Below are positions 28,562 through 37,340 of a stretch of 64,000 nt of DNA, in pieces. This stretch comes from Kitasatospora sp. MAP5-34 (GTDB lineage: Bacteria; Actinomycetota; Actinomycetes; Streptomycetales; Streptomycetaceae). Position 1 is the first letter of the stretch; each line of letters starts with the position of its first letter. The DNA lies in contig NZ_JARXZC010000033.1 in assembly GCF_029894335.1 (NCBI RefSeq), positions 1-64,000 of the forward strand, given 5' to 3'. The translations under genes and the position numbers were made by a program. The notes under the pieces are model-generated. The model was not told the DNA's origin. It saw nothing but the letters and a program-made list of their open reading frames with translations, and made no database searches.

Positions 28562-29901
28562 CACCCTCGCAGGGCAGGCGCGGCGCCGCCCGGGCGCTGG
28601 GCACCGGCTCCGCCCCCGCCGCACTCGCCCTGACCCGGCCGCCCGCCGCACCGCCGACGATCTGGCGGGCGAGCGAACGCGCCCTACGGCTGCTGACGGT
28701 CGCCGCCGTCGCCGCCGCGGCCGCGCTGGTGACCGGGCACGCCTGGCTGCTGGCCTGCGCCGCAGGGCCGGTCGTACTGCTGGTGCTGGCCGCCGCCGGG
28801 CGCGGTCGCCCGACCCGGCTCACCGCCGAGGCCGAGATCGGCCCGCGCCGCTGCTTCGAGGGCGACACCGTCGACATCCGGATCGAGCTCTCCTTCGACG
28901 GCACGGCCGGCTGGATCGACCCCGCGCTGTACCTCGGGCCCGGCATGACGCTGGACGGCCTCACGGTGACCGGCCCCGTGGTGGAACTGCGGCTCACCGC
29001 CCACCGCTGGGGCCACTGGACGCTCGGCAGCGTCGATCTCGACCTGTACGACCTCGGCGGGCTGGCCCGGCGCACCGTCCGGGTCGAGTTGGGCGAGGTC
29101 CAGGTCTTCCCCTCCCCCGCACGGTCCTCGCTCACGCCCATTCCGGTACGGCTGCCGGAGCGGCTCGGCGAGCACACCGCCCGCCAGCGCGGCGAGGGCG
29201 TCGAGGTGACCGGGGTGCGTCCGCACGTCTGGGGGGAACGGCAGCGACGCATCCACTGGCCGTCCAGCACCCGGCGCGGGTCCATCCAGATCAACCAGTT
29301 CGCGGCCGAGCGCGCCGCCGACACGGTCGTACTGATCGACGCGCTCGTCGACTACGTGCACCCGGCCACCGGCGCCTCCAGCCTCGACGAGACGCTGCGC
29401 GCCGCCGCCGGGATCACCCGGGCGTACCTGCGCAGCCACGACCGGGTCGGCGTGGTGTCGATCGGCGGCACCACCCGCTGGCTGCGGCCCGGCAGCGCCG
29501 CCGGGCAGTTCTACCGCCTGGTGGAGACGGTGCTGGAGGTCCGCCGGGACCTCGGCTACCAGGTGCCGGACCTGGACGAGCTGCCCCGCCCGGTGCTCCC
29601 GCCGGACGCCCTGGTGTACGTGATCACGCCGCTCAACGACCAGCGGGTGCTGGACGTCCTGAGCGGTCTCGCAGCGCGCGGCAACCCCGTGGTGGTGGTC
29701 GAGGTCCCGATCGGCGACCCGGAGCCGGCCCGGGCCGGCGAGATCGGCGAGCTGGTGGTCCAGCTGTGGCGCGCGGACCGCGAGGCACTGCGGTTCGCGC
29801 TGCGCGGCCGGGGCATCCCGGTCGTCCGGCCGGAGCCGGGCGCGGGCCTGGACCTCGCGCTGGCGCCGCTGCTGCGCACCCGGATCAGAGGGAATGTGTG
29901 A
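28558..29901 (+). CDS. DUF58 (VWA-like) protein
   Basis: This 447-residue protein has two N-terminal membrane helices (about 38-75: LLTVAAVAAAAALVTGHAWL, then CAAGPVVLLVLAAAG), an extracytoplasmic-type beta domain, and the DUF58 core. The core is recognisable by GVRPHVWGERQRRIHWPSST at about residue 220, followed by a VWA-like region (VVLIDALVDYVH, SHDRVGVVSIGG). The MIDAS DxSxS motif is not intact, as often in DUF58. It partners with the MoxR ATPase encoded upstream, to which it is coupled by a 4-bp overlap. Its stop overlaps the next ATG as TGATG. Confidence 0.9.
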   Translation: MTPSQGRRGAARALGTGSAPAALALTRPPAAPPTIWRASERALRLLTVAAVAAAAALVTGHAWLLACAAGPVVLLVLAAAGRGRPTRLTAEAEIGPRRCFEGDTVDIRIELSFDGTAGWIDPALYLGPGMTLDGLTVTGPVVELRLTAHRWGHWTLGSVDLDLYDLGGLARRTVRVELGEVQVFPSPARSSLTPIPVRLPERLGEHTARQRGEGVEVTGVRPHVWGERQRRIHWPSSTRRGSIQINQFAAERAADTVVLIDALVDYVHPATGASSLDETLRAAAGITRAYLRSHDRVGVVSIGGTTRWLRPGSAAGQFYRLVETVLEVRRDLGYQVPDLDELPRPVLPPDALVYVITPLNDQRVLDVLSGLAARGNPVVVVEVPIGDPEPARAGEIGELVVQLWRADREALRFALRGRGIPVVRPEPGAGLDLALAPLLRTRIRGNV

Positions 29902-30449
29902 TGAGCACTCCGATCTCCACGCCGATCTCCACGACCCGAGCCGCGCGCAGCCTCGGCATCGCGCTCGCACTCGCGTCCGCCGATCCGGTCGCGCTCGCCC
30001 ACGCGCCCCGGCTCACCCTGCTGGTGCCCGTCGCCGCCGTGGCAGCGGCGTGGTGGGCGAGCCCGGTGGTGGCCGACCGCCCGGTGCGGCACTCCTGGGC
30101 CTGGGGCGCTCAGCTGTCGCGACACCGCAACACGGTGTTCGCGGCGGGCTGCGTCCTGCTCGCGGCGGCGAGCTCACCACCGCTCTGGCTGGCGGCCTGC
30201 GTCACGGCGCTGCTGCTCGGGTACCTGCTGCTCGCCGACGCGGTCGCAGCCGGCCCGGCAGGCGCACGGCAGTGGCGCTCGCGCGCGGTCCCCGCCGCCG
30301 CGTACGGCGCGAGCGCCCTGGTACTGCTGGCGGCCTTCGCGCCGGTAGGCGGGGTCACCTGGGGACGCCTCGTCGCGGCGCTCGCGGTGGTCGGCTCGGC
30401 CGTGGTGGCCGGGCTGGCGCTCTGGTCGCGCGGGATCGACCCGCCATGA
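29901..30449 (+). CDS. membrane protein ending the MoxR operon
   Basis: This 182-residue protein has about five hydrophobic helices (LTLLVPVAAVAAAWWASPVV, then FAAGCVLLAAASSPPLWLAA, then LLLGYLLLADAVAA, ALVLLAAFAPV, ALAVVGSAVVAGLALW). The start ATG overlaps the DUF58 stop. The N-terminus contains a recent duplication of a 12-bp unit (STPISTPIST). No family is recognised; it is presumably a membrane partner of the MoxR-DUF58 complex. Confidence 0.75.
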   Translation: MSTPISTPISTTRAARSLGIALALASADPVALAHAPRLTLLVPVAAVAAAWWASPVVADRPVRHSWAWGAQLSRHRNTVFAAGCVLLAAASSPPLWLAACVTALLLGYLLLADAVAAGPAGARQWRSRAVPAAAYGASALVLLAAFAPVGGVTWGRLVAALAVVGSAVVAGLALWSRGIDPP

Positions 30450-30566
30450 GCGCGGCGGGACCCGCCGGTTGCGCCGGTCGCCGACCGTACCGCGCTCTGC
30501 CAGTCTGAGAGCCCGGGAGCCTGAGAACTTGGGAGCCTGAGGCCGGACCTGCGGCAGGAGACCCGA

Positions 30567-31223
30567 GTGTGCTGGAGTGCCGAGGCCGACCTCATCGCGG
30601 GGACGGTGATCACCGGGCTCGGGGTGTGCTGCCTGGCGCGCGTCCGGCGGCTGCCGGACGTACCGCTGGCCGCCCTGCCGCTGGTACTCGGAGCGCATCA
30701 GCTGATCGAGGCGGCCGTCTGGTCGGGGGCCGAGGGCGGGCCGTCCGCCGGGGCGGCGCAGTGGGCCCGGGCCGCCTGGGCCGTGATCGCGCTGCCGCTG
30801 CTGCCGGTCCTGGTGCCGCTGGGCGTGTGGTGCAGCGCGCGCCCGCCCGGCCAGGGCCCGCGAGCGGCGTTGGCCCTGCTGGGCGTGGCCGTCGCCGTCC
30901 CGCTCGCGGTCGCCGTGGCAGCCCACCCCGTCACGGCCGAGATCCACGGCCACACCCTGCGGTACGGGGTGGGGCTCGCGTCCGCCCCGCTACTGCTGGC
31001 CTGCTACCTGCTCGTGACAGTCGGCTCGCTACTGCTGAGCGGCGACCGGCTGCTGCGGCTGCTGGGCACGCTCGTCGGCCTGGGGGCCGTCCTCTGCGGC
31101 GTGCTGTACGAGCTGGCCTTCGCCTCCACCTGGTGCGCCCTCGCCGCCCTGGCGAGCGTCGTCCTGCTCCGCTGGACGGGCCGGCCCGTCGCCGACCCGT
31201 CCGCACGCGGATCGGGTGGGTAA
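30567..31223 (+). CDS. DUF6629-type membrane protein
   Basis: This 218-residue protein with about seven membrane helices begins MCWSAEADLIAG, the hallmark of a family of unknown function common in bacteria and actinomycetes (DUF6629). A conserved LxxHQLxEAxxW-like segment is present (LGAHQLIEAAVWSGAEGG). The GTG start is preceded by GCAGGAGACCC. Upstream, at about 30505-30545, the sequence GGGAGCCTGAG is duplicated. It converges on the cyclitol-cluster dehydrogenase (62 bp between stops) and marks the left boundary of that cluster. Function unknown. Confidence 0.82.
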   Translation: MCWSAEADLIAGTVITGLGVCCLARVRRLPDVPLAALPLVLGAHQLIEAAVWSGAEGGPSAGAAQWARAAWAVIALPLLPVLVPLGVWCSARPPGQGPRAALALLGVAVAVPLAVAVAAHPVTAEIHGHTLRYGVGLASAPLLLACYLLVTVGSLLLSGDRLLRLLGTLVGLGAVLCGVLYELAFASTWCALAALASVVLLRWTGRPVADPSARGSGG

Positions 31224-31285
31224 CGGGGGTGGCTGGGGTGGCGGGGTCATCCCCGCCTCGTCGTGTCGTGCTCGGTGTCGGGCCG

Positions 31286-32287
31286 CTACGGCCGGATCAG
31301 CGTCTTGCCGAGGGGCCGGCCGGTGACCTGGTCGCGGAGGACTCCCGGGAGGTCGGCGAGCCGGATCTCCCGGGTGATCAACCGTTCCACGGGCAGGTCC
31401 TCGAACGGCCGCCCGGTCAGCGCGTCGACCGCCGCGACGAAGTCGGCGGGCGCGGTCCCGTAACTGCCGCCGACGCGGACCGCCTTGCCCTGCCAGGACG
31501 TCGAGACCGCGACCTCGGTGCGGCGGGTGGTGTCCAGGTCGCAGTCCAGTCCGGCCAACGTGTCGCCCGGGGCGGTGCCGCCGTAGAGCATCACCAACCC
31601 ACCCGGGGCGACCAGGCGCAGTGCCTGCTCCAGAACTGCGGGCTGGACAAGGGTCGTCGCCACCACGGCCACGTCCAGGCCGCCTTCGGGCAGCGACTCC
31701 ATCGGCCCGATCGGGACGTCGAGTACGCCGCTGTCGCGCAGGAACGAGGTGCGGTCGGCGCTGCGGTTGCCGAGCGCGACGTCGGCTCCCAGCGCGTCGG
31801 CGAGCCCTGCTATCAGGACTCCGGCCGTTCCCGCGCCGAGCACGCCGAGGCGCAGGCCGGGCAGTTCGGTGCCGAGGTGGCGGGCGATCGCGGCGAGGCA
31901 GTGCCGGGCGCAGGCCAGCGGCTCGGTGAACACCAGTCGGCGCGCCGCGACGCCGTGCGGCACCACCGGCAGGGCCGCCGCGAGGCAGTCCGCCGGGCCG
32001 GCCGCCCACATCCGGGTCGCGAAGCCCGTACCGCGCGTCACCGCCACGTTCGGGTCCAGGCTGACGCGCTGTCCCGCCGACAGCCCGGGCAGGGTGGACT
32101 CCTCGACCACGCCGACGAGTTCATGACCGAACTGGCTCACCCCGTGCCGGTCGCCGACGATCTCCTTGAGATCCGACCGGCACAGGCCGGCCACCTCGAT
32201 CCGGACGCGCACCGCGTGCTCGCCCGGCGGGCGCTCGCACGGCGTCCGCTCAAGTGACGGACCGTCAACTCCCAGCACCACCCTCAT
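31286..32287 (-). CDS. medium-chain zinc-type dehydrogenase (cyclitol cluster)
   Basis: This 333-residue medium-chain dehydrogenase/reductase has a GroES-like N-terminal domain (AGLCRSDLKEIVGDRHGV, GHELVGVVEE) with a Cys and the GHE motif of the catalytic zinc site. The structural-zinc cysteine cluster is absent. The Rossmann motif is LGVLGAGTAGVLIAG at about 155. It is similar in type to the ValN-like reductases that act on C7 cyclitols and to sorbitol or threonine dehydrogenases. In this cluster it would oxidise or reduce a ring hydroxyl or ketone before or after amination. Its ATG overlaps the aminotransferase stop by 4 bp, and it is the last gene of the leftward operon. Confidence 0.82.
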   Translation of the reverse strand: MRVVLGVDGPSLERTPCERPPGEHAVRVRIEVAGLCRSDLKEIVGDRHGVSQFGHELVGVVEESTLPGLSAGQRVSLDPNVAVTRGTGFATRMWAAGPADCLAAALPVVPHGVAARRLVFTEPLACARHCLAAIARHLGTELPGLRLGVLGAGTAGVLIAGLADALGADVALGNRSADRTSFLRDSGVLDVPIGPMESLPEGGLDVAVVATTLVQPAVLEQALRLVAPGGLVMLYGGTAPGDTLAGLDCDLDTTRRTEVAVSTSWQGKAVRVGGSYGTAPADFVAAVDALTGRPFEDLPVERLITREIRLADLPGVLRDQVTGRPLGKTLIRP

Positions 32288-33585
32288 CCGACGGGCTCCG
32301 GAGCCGACGGCGCCTCCAGGGCCTCACCGAAGCGGTCGGCGACCAGGTGGGCGTCCTGCGGGGTGAGGACCAGCGGCGGGCGCAGCTCGATGACGTTGCC
32401 CAGGCCGTGTTCGGACACCCGGGTGAGTACGCCGCGCCGCTGGAGCGCCCGCTGGTAGGCGTGGGCCTCCTCGACCGCCTTGCCGCCGTCGGGCTTGACG
32501 AGTTCGACGCCCAACATCAGCCCGAGCCCCCGGACTTCGCCGATGACCGGGTGGTCCTGTTGCAGGGCGCGCAGGCGGTCGGTCAGGACGTCTCCGGCCG
32601 CCCGGACGTTCTCCAGGAACCCGGGTCGCTGGATGATCTCCAGCGTTTTCACGGCGGCTGCGGCGGCGAGCGTGTGCGCGCCGTAGGTGAACCCGTGCAG
32701 CGAGCGGTCCCAGGGTGCCATCCGCTCCTCGGTGAGGATGGCCGCCAGCGGCAGGCCGCTGCCGGTCAGCCCCTTGGAGACGGTCATCATGTGCGGCTGC
32801 ACGCCGAAGTGCTCGGCTGCGAACATCCGGCCGGTGCGGCCGAACGCGGTCTGGATCTCGTCGAAGATCAGCACGATCTCGCGGGCGTCGCAGAACGCCC
32901 TGAGCTCCTGGAGGTAGCCGGGCGGCGGGACGACGTTGCCGCCCACGCCGCTGATCGGCTCCATGATCACGCAGGCCACGCTGCCGGAGCTCGCGTACTC
33001 GATGAAGTCCTCGATGCGCTCGACGCACAGCATCCCGCAGACGTCCGGCGTCTGCCGGTAGAAGCACCGGAAGCAGTACGGCCCGGGTACGTGCAGCGCG
33101 CCGGGGAACCGGTGCGGGAAGGGTGCGCGCAGCCGGCTGCTGCCGTTGAGACCGGCCGCCGCCAGGGTCTGCCCGACGTGCCCCCGGAACGGCACGATCA
33201 CGTCGCGCCGACCGGTGTGGTGCTGGGCCATCTTGATCGCGCCCTCGTTGGCGGTGGATCCGCCGGAACTGCGCAGGTTCACCCGGGTCAGGTTGTCCGG
33301 GCTGATCCTGACCAGCTCCTGCATCACCCGGTTGGTCGCCTCGGTCTGGAACGAGGAACTCGCGAACACCAGCTCCTCGGTCTGCGCCCGGACCGCCGCC
33401 ATCACCTCGGGATGCTGGTACCCGAGCAGCAGGTTGAAGGTGCCCGAGACGCAGTCCAGGTACTCGCGCCCACGGCTGTCCCAGGCGCGGATGCCCTCGC
33501 CCCTGACCAGGACGGCGTCACCCAGCTGGTACTGCGCCGCCTGCTGCGGGTCGACCTGCTGGGGGTCGACCGCGAGGTCACTCAT
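32284..33585 (-). CDS. class III PLP aminotransferase (cyclitol cluster)
   Basis: This 433-residue fold-type I aminotransferase of the ornithine/GABA class has SGGSTANEGAIKMAQHHTGR (cofactor phosphate region), Asp in LIFDEIQTAFGRTG, and the Schiff-base Lys in MTVSKGLTGSGLPLAAI. It probably aminates a keto-cyclitol to give the amine used by the neighbouring GT20 enzyme, as ValM does in validamycin biosynthesis (inference from the gene set). Extra cysteines near residue 170 (PYCFRCFYRQTPDVCGMLC) are typical of a subgroup. The N-terminus holds a perfect 15-bp duplication (VDPQQVDPQQ). The start overlaps the GT20 stop by 8 bp. Confidence 0.88.
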   Translation of the reverse strand: MSDLAVDPQQVDPQQAAQYQLGDAVLVRGEGIRAWDSRGREYLDCVSGTFNLLLGYQHPEVMAAVRAQTEELVFASSSFQTEATNRVMQELVRISPDNLTRVNLRSSGGSTANEGAIKMAQHHTGRRDVIVPFRGHVGQTLAAAGLNGSSRLRAPFPHRFPGALHVPGPYCFRCFYRQTPDVCGMLCVERIEDFIEYASSGSVACVIMEPISGVGGNVVPPPGYLQELRAFCDAREIVLIFDEIQTAFGRTGRMFAAEHFGVQPHMMTVSKGLTGSGLPLAAILTEERMAPWDRSLHGFTYGAHTLAAAAAVKTLEIIQRPGFLENVRAAGDVLTDRLRALQQDHPVIGEVRGLGLMLGVELVKPDGGKAVEEAHAYQRALQRRGVLTRVSEHGLGNVIELRPPLVLTPQDAHLVADRFGEALEAPSAPEPVG

Positions 33586-35023
33586 GGCGGGCCCGGTGGT
33601 CGGCGGCGAGACCGTCGAGCTGGGCGCGCACCCACGCCTCCAGCGTCCACGGCTCGGCCGCCCGGCGGCGGCGCTCGGCCGCTTCGGCTCGCGCGGCCGG
33701 GGGCGAGGTGAGCGCGTCCGTGATCGCCCGAGCCTGCTCGACCAGGTCGAACGGGTTGACGGTACGGCAGACCGGACCGAGCACCTCGGCCGCGCCGCAC
33801 AGCTCGGAGAGGATCACCTCGGCGTCCCGCCCGTTGATCAGCGGGGCCTCGAAGGTGCTCAGATTCTGGCCGTCCACAGTGGAGTTGAACATCAACAGGT
33901 CGGCGCGGCGGAAGCAACCCAGGGTGTGCTCGACCTCGTTGTCGCAGTGCCAGCGCACCGTGTCAGCGCCCAGCCGGGCGTTCGCGTCGGCGACTGCGGC
34001 CTGCACCCGGCGTACGTAGTCGGCATTGGCCTCGACGTAGAGCCGGTTGGGGTTCATCCGCACCAGCATCCTGGCGTCGCACAGGCGTTCGTCGGACCTT
34101 ATAGCCAACTCGAAAGCCCGCACCGCGCGTTCGGCGTTCTTCATCGGGTCGGTCCGGCCGCTGTGGACGACCAGGGGGCGCTCGCCCGCCCAGTCGGCGA
34201 AGCCGTCCGGCAGCCTGGGCTCGCGGCTGTGCAGGGTCAGCGGGCTGTAGCCGAGCGGCATGGTGCGTACGCTGGTCCGGTGGCCGCGCCGGTGGATGAC
34301 GCCGGCGTCGCGGTCCACCACCGCGTCGGGGATCAGATCGGCCACGCAGTCGAGGAAGTTCCGCCGCCACCGGTCGGCGAAGAAGCCGATCGTGGTGGCC
34401 GGCAGCATGCCCTCCAGCAGACCGACCCGGACGGATTTCGGCAGCACCCGCCAGTAGTCGGGCGAGGGCCAGGGGATGTGCACGAAGAGCAGGATCGGCG
34501 CGTCGGGCCGCTGCTCGCGCAGCCTGGCGGGGACGGCGACCAGCTGGTAGTCGTGCACCAGGTACGCCGGGTCGGACGCGTCGGCCGAACTCTTCAGCAG
34601 CGCGTCGGCGAAATCGCCGGTGAACTCCGCGAAGGACTCCATCGCCCGGTAGGTCCCGGCGTCGAAGGTGGGCGAAGTCCAGGTGTCCCAGCCGTAGTTG
34701 TTGGCCGCCCAGAGGAGCTGCGCGGTCACCACGTGCTGCACCACCTCGAAGGTCCGGCGGTCGTGGCGCAGCAGCCGGATCCGGATCTCACGGCCGGACG
34801 GCAGCTCCAGGGTGAGGCCGTCGGGGTTCTCCCGGGCGGCCCGGTGGTCGTCGTCGGTGTCGGCGCTCGCGATCCACGTCACGTCGAGCACGCCGGCCTG
34901 CTCTGCCACCACGTTGCCGGTGCCGCCGGGCGCGAGCCAGGGGCGGAGCTCGCCGGTATCCGGGTCGGGCGCGTAGCTGACGGCGGCCCGCTTGCTGGCC
35001 AGGAACAGTTGGCGATCCGTCAC
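33578..35023 (-). CDS. GT20 trehalose-phosphate-synthase-like (pseudo)glycosyltransferase
   Basis: This 481-residue GT-B enzyme of family GT20 shows LVHDYQLVAVPARLR and LFVHIPWPSPDYWRVLP (acceptor side). It also has HSGRTDPMKNAERAVRAFEL, with Arg and Lys at the nucleotide-sugar phosphate site, and NSTVDGQNLSTFEAPLING followed by ILSELCGAAEVLG at the donor end. Trehalose-phosphate synthase is the parent family. Beside an aminotransferase, a nucleotidyltransferase and a cyclase it is more likely a ValL/VldE-type pseudoglycosyltransferase joining two cyclitol units through nitrogen, or an enzyme making a trehalose-like product (inference). The GTG start at 35023 follows GAGAGG; longer reading upstream enters a tandem repeat. 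Confidence 0.88.
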   Translation of the reverse strand: MTDRQLFLASKRAAVSYAPDPDTGELRPWLAPGGTGNVVAEQAGVLDVTWIASADTDDDHRAARENPDGLTLELPSGREIRIRLLRHDRRTFEVVQHVVTAQLLWAANNYGWDTWTSPTFDAGTYRAMESFAEFTGDFADALLKSSADASDPAYLVHDYQLVAVPARLREQRPDAPILLFVHIPWPSPDYWRVLPKSVRVGLLEGMLPATTIGFFADRWRRNFLDCVADLIPDAVVDRDAGVIHRRGHRTSVRTMPLGYSPLTLHSREPRLPDGFADWAGERPLVVHSGRTDPMKNAERAVRAFELAIRSDERLCDARMLVRMNPNRLYVEANADYVRRVQAAVADANARLGADTVRWHCDNEVEHTLGCFRRADLLMFNSTVDGQNLSTFEAPLINGRDAEVILSELCGAAEVLGPVCRTVNPFDLVEQARAITDALTSPPAARAEAAERRRRAAEPWTLEAWVRAQLDGLAADHRARHE

Positions 35024-35049
35024 GGCCGGTCCTCTCGTTGGGCGATTTC

Positions 35050-35113
35050 TCGGACGGTTCCTCGGACGATTCAAAGGGCGGTTCAAGGGCGGTTCAGAGG
35101 GTGCAAGGGCGGT
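35050..35113. repeat. short tandem repeats, GGGCGGTTCA-type
   Basis: Six or so imperfect copies of a 9-12 bp unit (CGGACGGTTC, CGGACGATTC, AAAGGGCGGTTC, AAGGGCGGTTC, AGGGTGC, AAGGGCGGTTCA) fill the gap between the RmlD-like gene and the GT20 gene. A related GGGCGGTTCA pair occurs at 40463. Confidence 0.8.
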
Positions 35114-36025
35114 TCAGAGAGCGATGAGCCTGGCGGTGGCCTCGAAGACGTCCATCGGGGCGAGGGTCGCGAGCTCGGGGAGGCTCCCGGCGCGCTCACT
35201 GTGCAGACAGGCGTTGCGCGGGCGGCAGGCGTAGCCGGTGCTCTGCTGGGGTGCGGGGCTCACCAGGGCCGGGTCCACTCCGTAGCTCTGCGCGATGTGC
35301 CGGGCCCAGGTCAGCCTGGTCAGCCGTCGTGGGCCGCCCAGGTGTACGACGCCGGTGTGCTCGGAGACCAGCAGTGCGCTGCTCCATGCGGCGACGTCGT
35401 CCACCAGCACGGGACTGTTCCAGTGGTCGTCGGGTACCGCTACGGGTTCGGCCGCGCTCAGCTTCAGTGCGCAGGTGGTGAAGAAGTTCGGCCGCAAACC
35501 GTCGCGGTCCCAACCGTAGACCAGGCTCACCCGCAACACGAGGACGTTGCCGCTCGCCAGCAGCGTGTCCTCGGCCGCGAGCTTGGCGCGGCCGTACGCG
35601 TTGGCGGGCTCGGTGGGCTGCGACTCGCCGCAGCTCGCCGCGCGGCCGGGGAAGACGTTGTCGGTGGAGATCAGCACCGCCCGGCGGCCGTCGAGCAGTT
35701 CGGCGAGGTGCCGGGCGCCGCCGTGGTGCGCGGCGGCCGCCTGCTCGGGGTTGGCCTCGCACCAGGTGATGTCGGAGGGCCCGTGCGCGATGACCAGCGC
35801 GTCCGGGCGGGCCGTTTCGAGGAGGGCCTGTACCGAGCCGCGCCGGACGATGTCGACCGGGAGCCAGGCCAGGCCCCTGGCTCCGGACCCGGTCGGCCGG
35901 TGCCGCGAACTGAGGGTGACGGCGTGACCGAGCCCGGCCAGTCGTCGGCCGATGTGGCCGGCCAGGTAGCCCGCGCCGATCACCAGCACGCGTAGGCGGG
36001 TGCCGTCGAGGTGACGCAGCGTCAT
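35114..36025 (-). CDS. RmlD-like NAD(P)-dependent reductase (cyclitol cluster)
   Basis: This 303-residue extended SDR resembles dTDP-4-dehydrorhamnose reductase. The Rossmann motif is LRVLVIGAGYLAGHIGRRLA. The active site is STDNVFPG (Thr/Ser) with YGRAKLAAE (YxxxK), and the C-terminal substrate region includes WNSPVLVDDVAAW. In a cyclitol pathway it may reduce a keto group of a sugar nucleotide or activated cyclitol. No other deoxysugar genes are present, so true rhamnose synthesis is unlikely. The ATG overlaps the MFS stop by 4 bp. An internal gap of about 90 bp with repeats separates it from the GT20 gene. Confidence 0.85.
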   Translation of the reverse strand: MTLRHLDGTRLRVLVIGAGYLAGHIGRRLAGLGHAVTLSSRHRPTGSGARGLAWLPVDIVRRGSVQALLETARPDALVIAHGPSDITWCEANPEQAAAAHHGGARHLAELLDGRRAVLISTDNVFPGRAASCGESQPTEPANAYGRAKLAAEDTLLASGNVLVLRVSLVYGWDRDGLRPNFFTTCALKLSAAEPVAVPDDHWNSPVLVDDVAAWSSALLVSEHTGVVHLGGPRRLTRLTWARHIAQSYGVDPALVSPAPQQSTGYACRPRNACLHSERAGSLPELATLAPMDVFEATARLIAL

Positions 36026-37230
36026 GATCGGGTCTCCTCCCCCGTCGGGTCCGGGTCCGGGACCGGAACCGGCAGCAGCCGTACCGCGTGGGCACCCGTC
36101 ACCACCAGTACCCCGCCCAGCGCCACCAAGCCCAGCGCCGTCGGCAGCCCGAGCCCGCCCGCCAGTACGCCCACCAGGGGCGGACTGGCCAGGAAGCCCG
36201 CGTACGCCACTGTCGTCACGGCCGAGATCGTCCTGGACCTCCGGTCCGGGCCGACCGCGCGGCCGACCGCGCCGAGCAGGCCCGGCACCACCGGCGCGAG
36301 CCCGATTCCCGCCAGCGCGTAGCCGGTCAGCGTCCACGGCACGTTCCAGCCCGCCGCCGCGACCGCGAGACCGATCCCACCCAGGGCTCCGCCGACCCGG
36401 ACCAGCGTGCCGTCGTCGAACCGCTCGCCCTGCCACTGTGCGAGGATCCGGCCGACCGCCAGGCCGGTCATGTACACCGCCGGGCCGCAGGCCGCCAGGA
36501 ACGGCCCCGCCGCGAGCTGCTGGGCGAGGTGGATCGCACCCCACTGCTCCACGCTGTTCTCCATCAGCAGGACGACCGCGCCGACGGCGCCGACCAGCAC
36601 CAACGGCCGGGAGATCCGGCCGGGCGACCCGCCGTCCGGGACCGGTGCCGCGTCCTGCCAGGGGCGCCGGTCGATCGCGAGGACGGCGCTCAGCGCCACC
36701 AGCACCGCGATCACCGTGAGCAGCACGCGCGGCGACACGCCGAGGGAACGCGCCAGGCCGACGCCGGCCGCCGCGCCCACCATCGCCAGCGGGGTCGCCG
36801 CGTGCACCTTGTTGAACAGGCGGACGCCGTCCCTGGCCTCCCGTGCGGCGAGGGTCGCGTTCAGCGCCACCTCGATCCCACCGCTGGCCACACCGACCAG
36901 CAGCAGCGCGGCGGTGAACGTCCAGCGGGACGAGGCGAGCCCGACCAGCAGGCAGCCGACGGCGAAGGCCGCCGTCACGGCGGGCAGGGTGTGCTGGGCC
37001 AGCCGCTGGGCCAGCCGCCCGGTGAGCAGCATGGCCGGCACGGCTGCGATCGGTACGGCGAACAGCGCCAGCCCGAGCTGCTCGTCGGTCAGCGCCAGGT
37101 CCGACTTGACGGCGGGGATCAGGGCGGACCAGCCGCCCCAGAACAGCCCCCAGCTCACCGCGACGGCCAGCAGCCCGACGACTGCGCCGCTTCGGTCGTC
37201 TCCCCGCCGAACAGACACTCCGTCAGACAC
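36022..37230 (-). CDS. MFS transporter (cyclitol cluster)
   Basis: This 402-residue membrane protein has 12 predicted helices. The MFS loop pattern is in helix 2-3 (LLTGRLAQRLAQHTLPAVTA), and there is a characteristic WGLFWGGWSALIP first helix, as in sugar/DHA-type MFS permeases related to YbjJ. It is probably the exporter for the cluster product. The start is a GTG at 37230, and it is the first gene of the leftward operon. It is divergent from the BadF-kinase gene across 110 bp, which must carry both promoters. Confidence 0.85.
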   Translation of the reverse strand: MSDGVSVRRGDDRSGAVVGLLAVAVSWGLFWGGWSALIPAVKSDLALTDEQLGLALFAVPIAAVPAMLLTGRLAQRLAQHTLPAVTAAFAVGCLLVGLASSRWTFTAALLLVGVASGGIEVALNATLAAREARDGVRLFNKVHAATPLAMVGAAAGVGLARSLGVSPRVLLTVIAVLVALSAVLAIDRRPWQDAAPVPDGGSPGRISRPLVLVGAVGAVVLLMENSVEQWGAIHLAQQLAAGPFLAACGPAVYMTGLAVGRILAQWQGERFDDGTLVRVGGALGGIGLAVAAAGWNVPWTLTGYALAGIGLAPVVPGLLGAVGRAVGPDRRSRTISAVTTVAYAGFLASPPLVGVLAGGLGLPTALGLVALGGVLVVTGAHAVRLLPVPVPDPDPTGEETRS

Positions 37231-37340
37231 CCCGTCCGTGAGAACTGGCCTCAGAGCCTGCTGCCTGGCGGGTTCGACCGCCCTGCTCCGGTAGCGTAGC
37301 GCGCAATCGGTCGCACAGAGTAACGCGGAGGCGTCCCACG

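Noticed and set aside
35114..36025. dTDP-rhamnose biosynthesis gene rmlD
   Set aside because: The fold fits, but no RmlA/B/C partners lie in the window and the gene is locked in the cyclitol operon by a 4-bp overlap.
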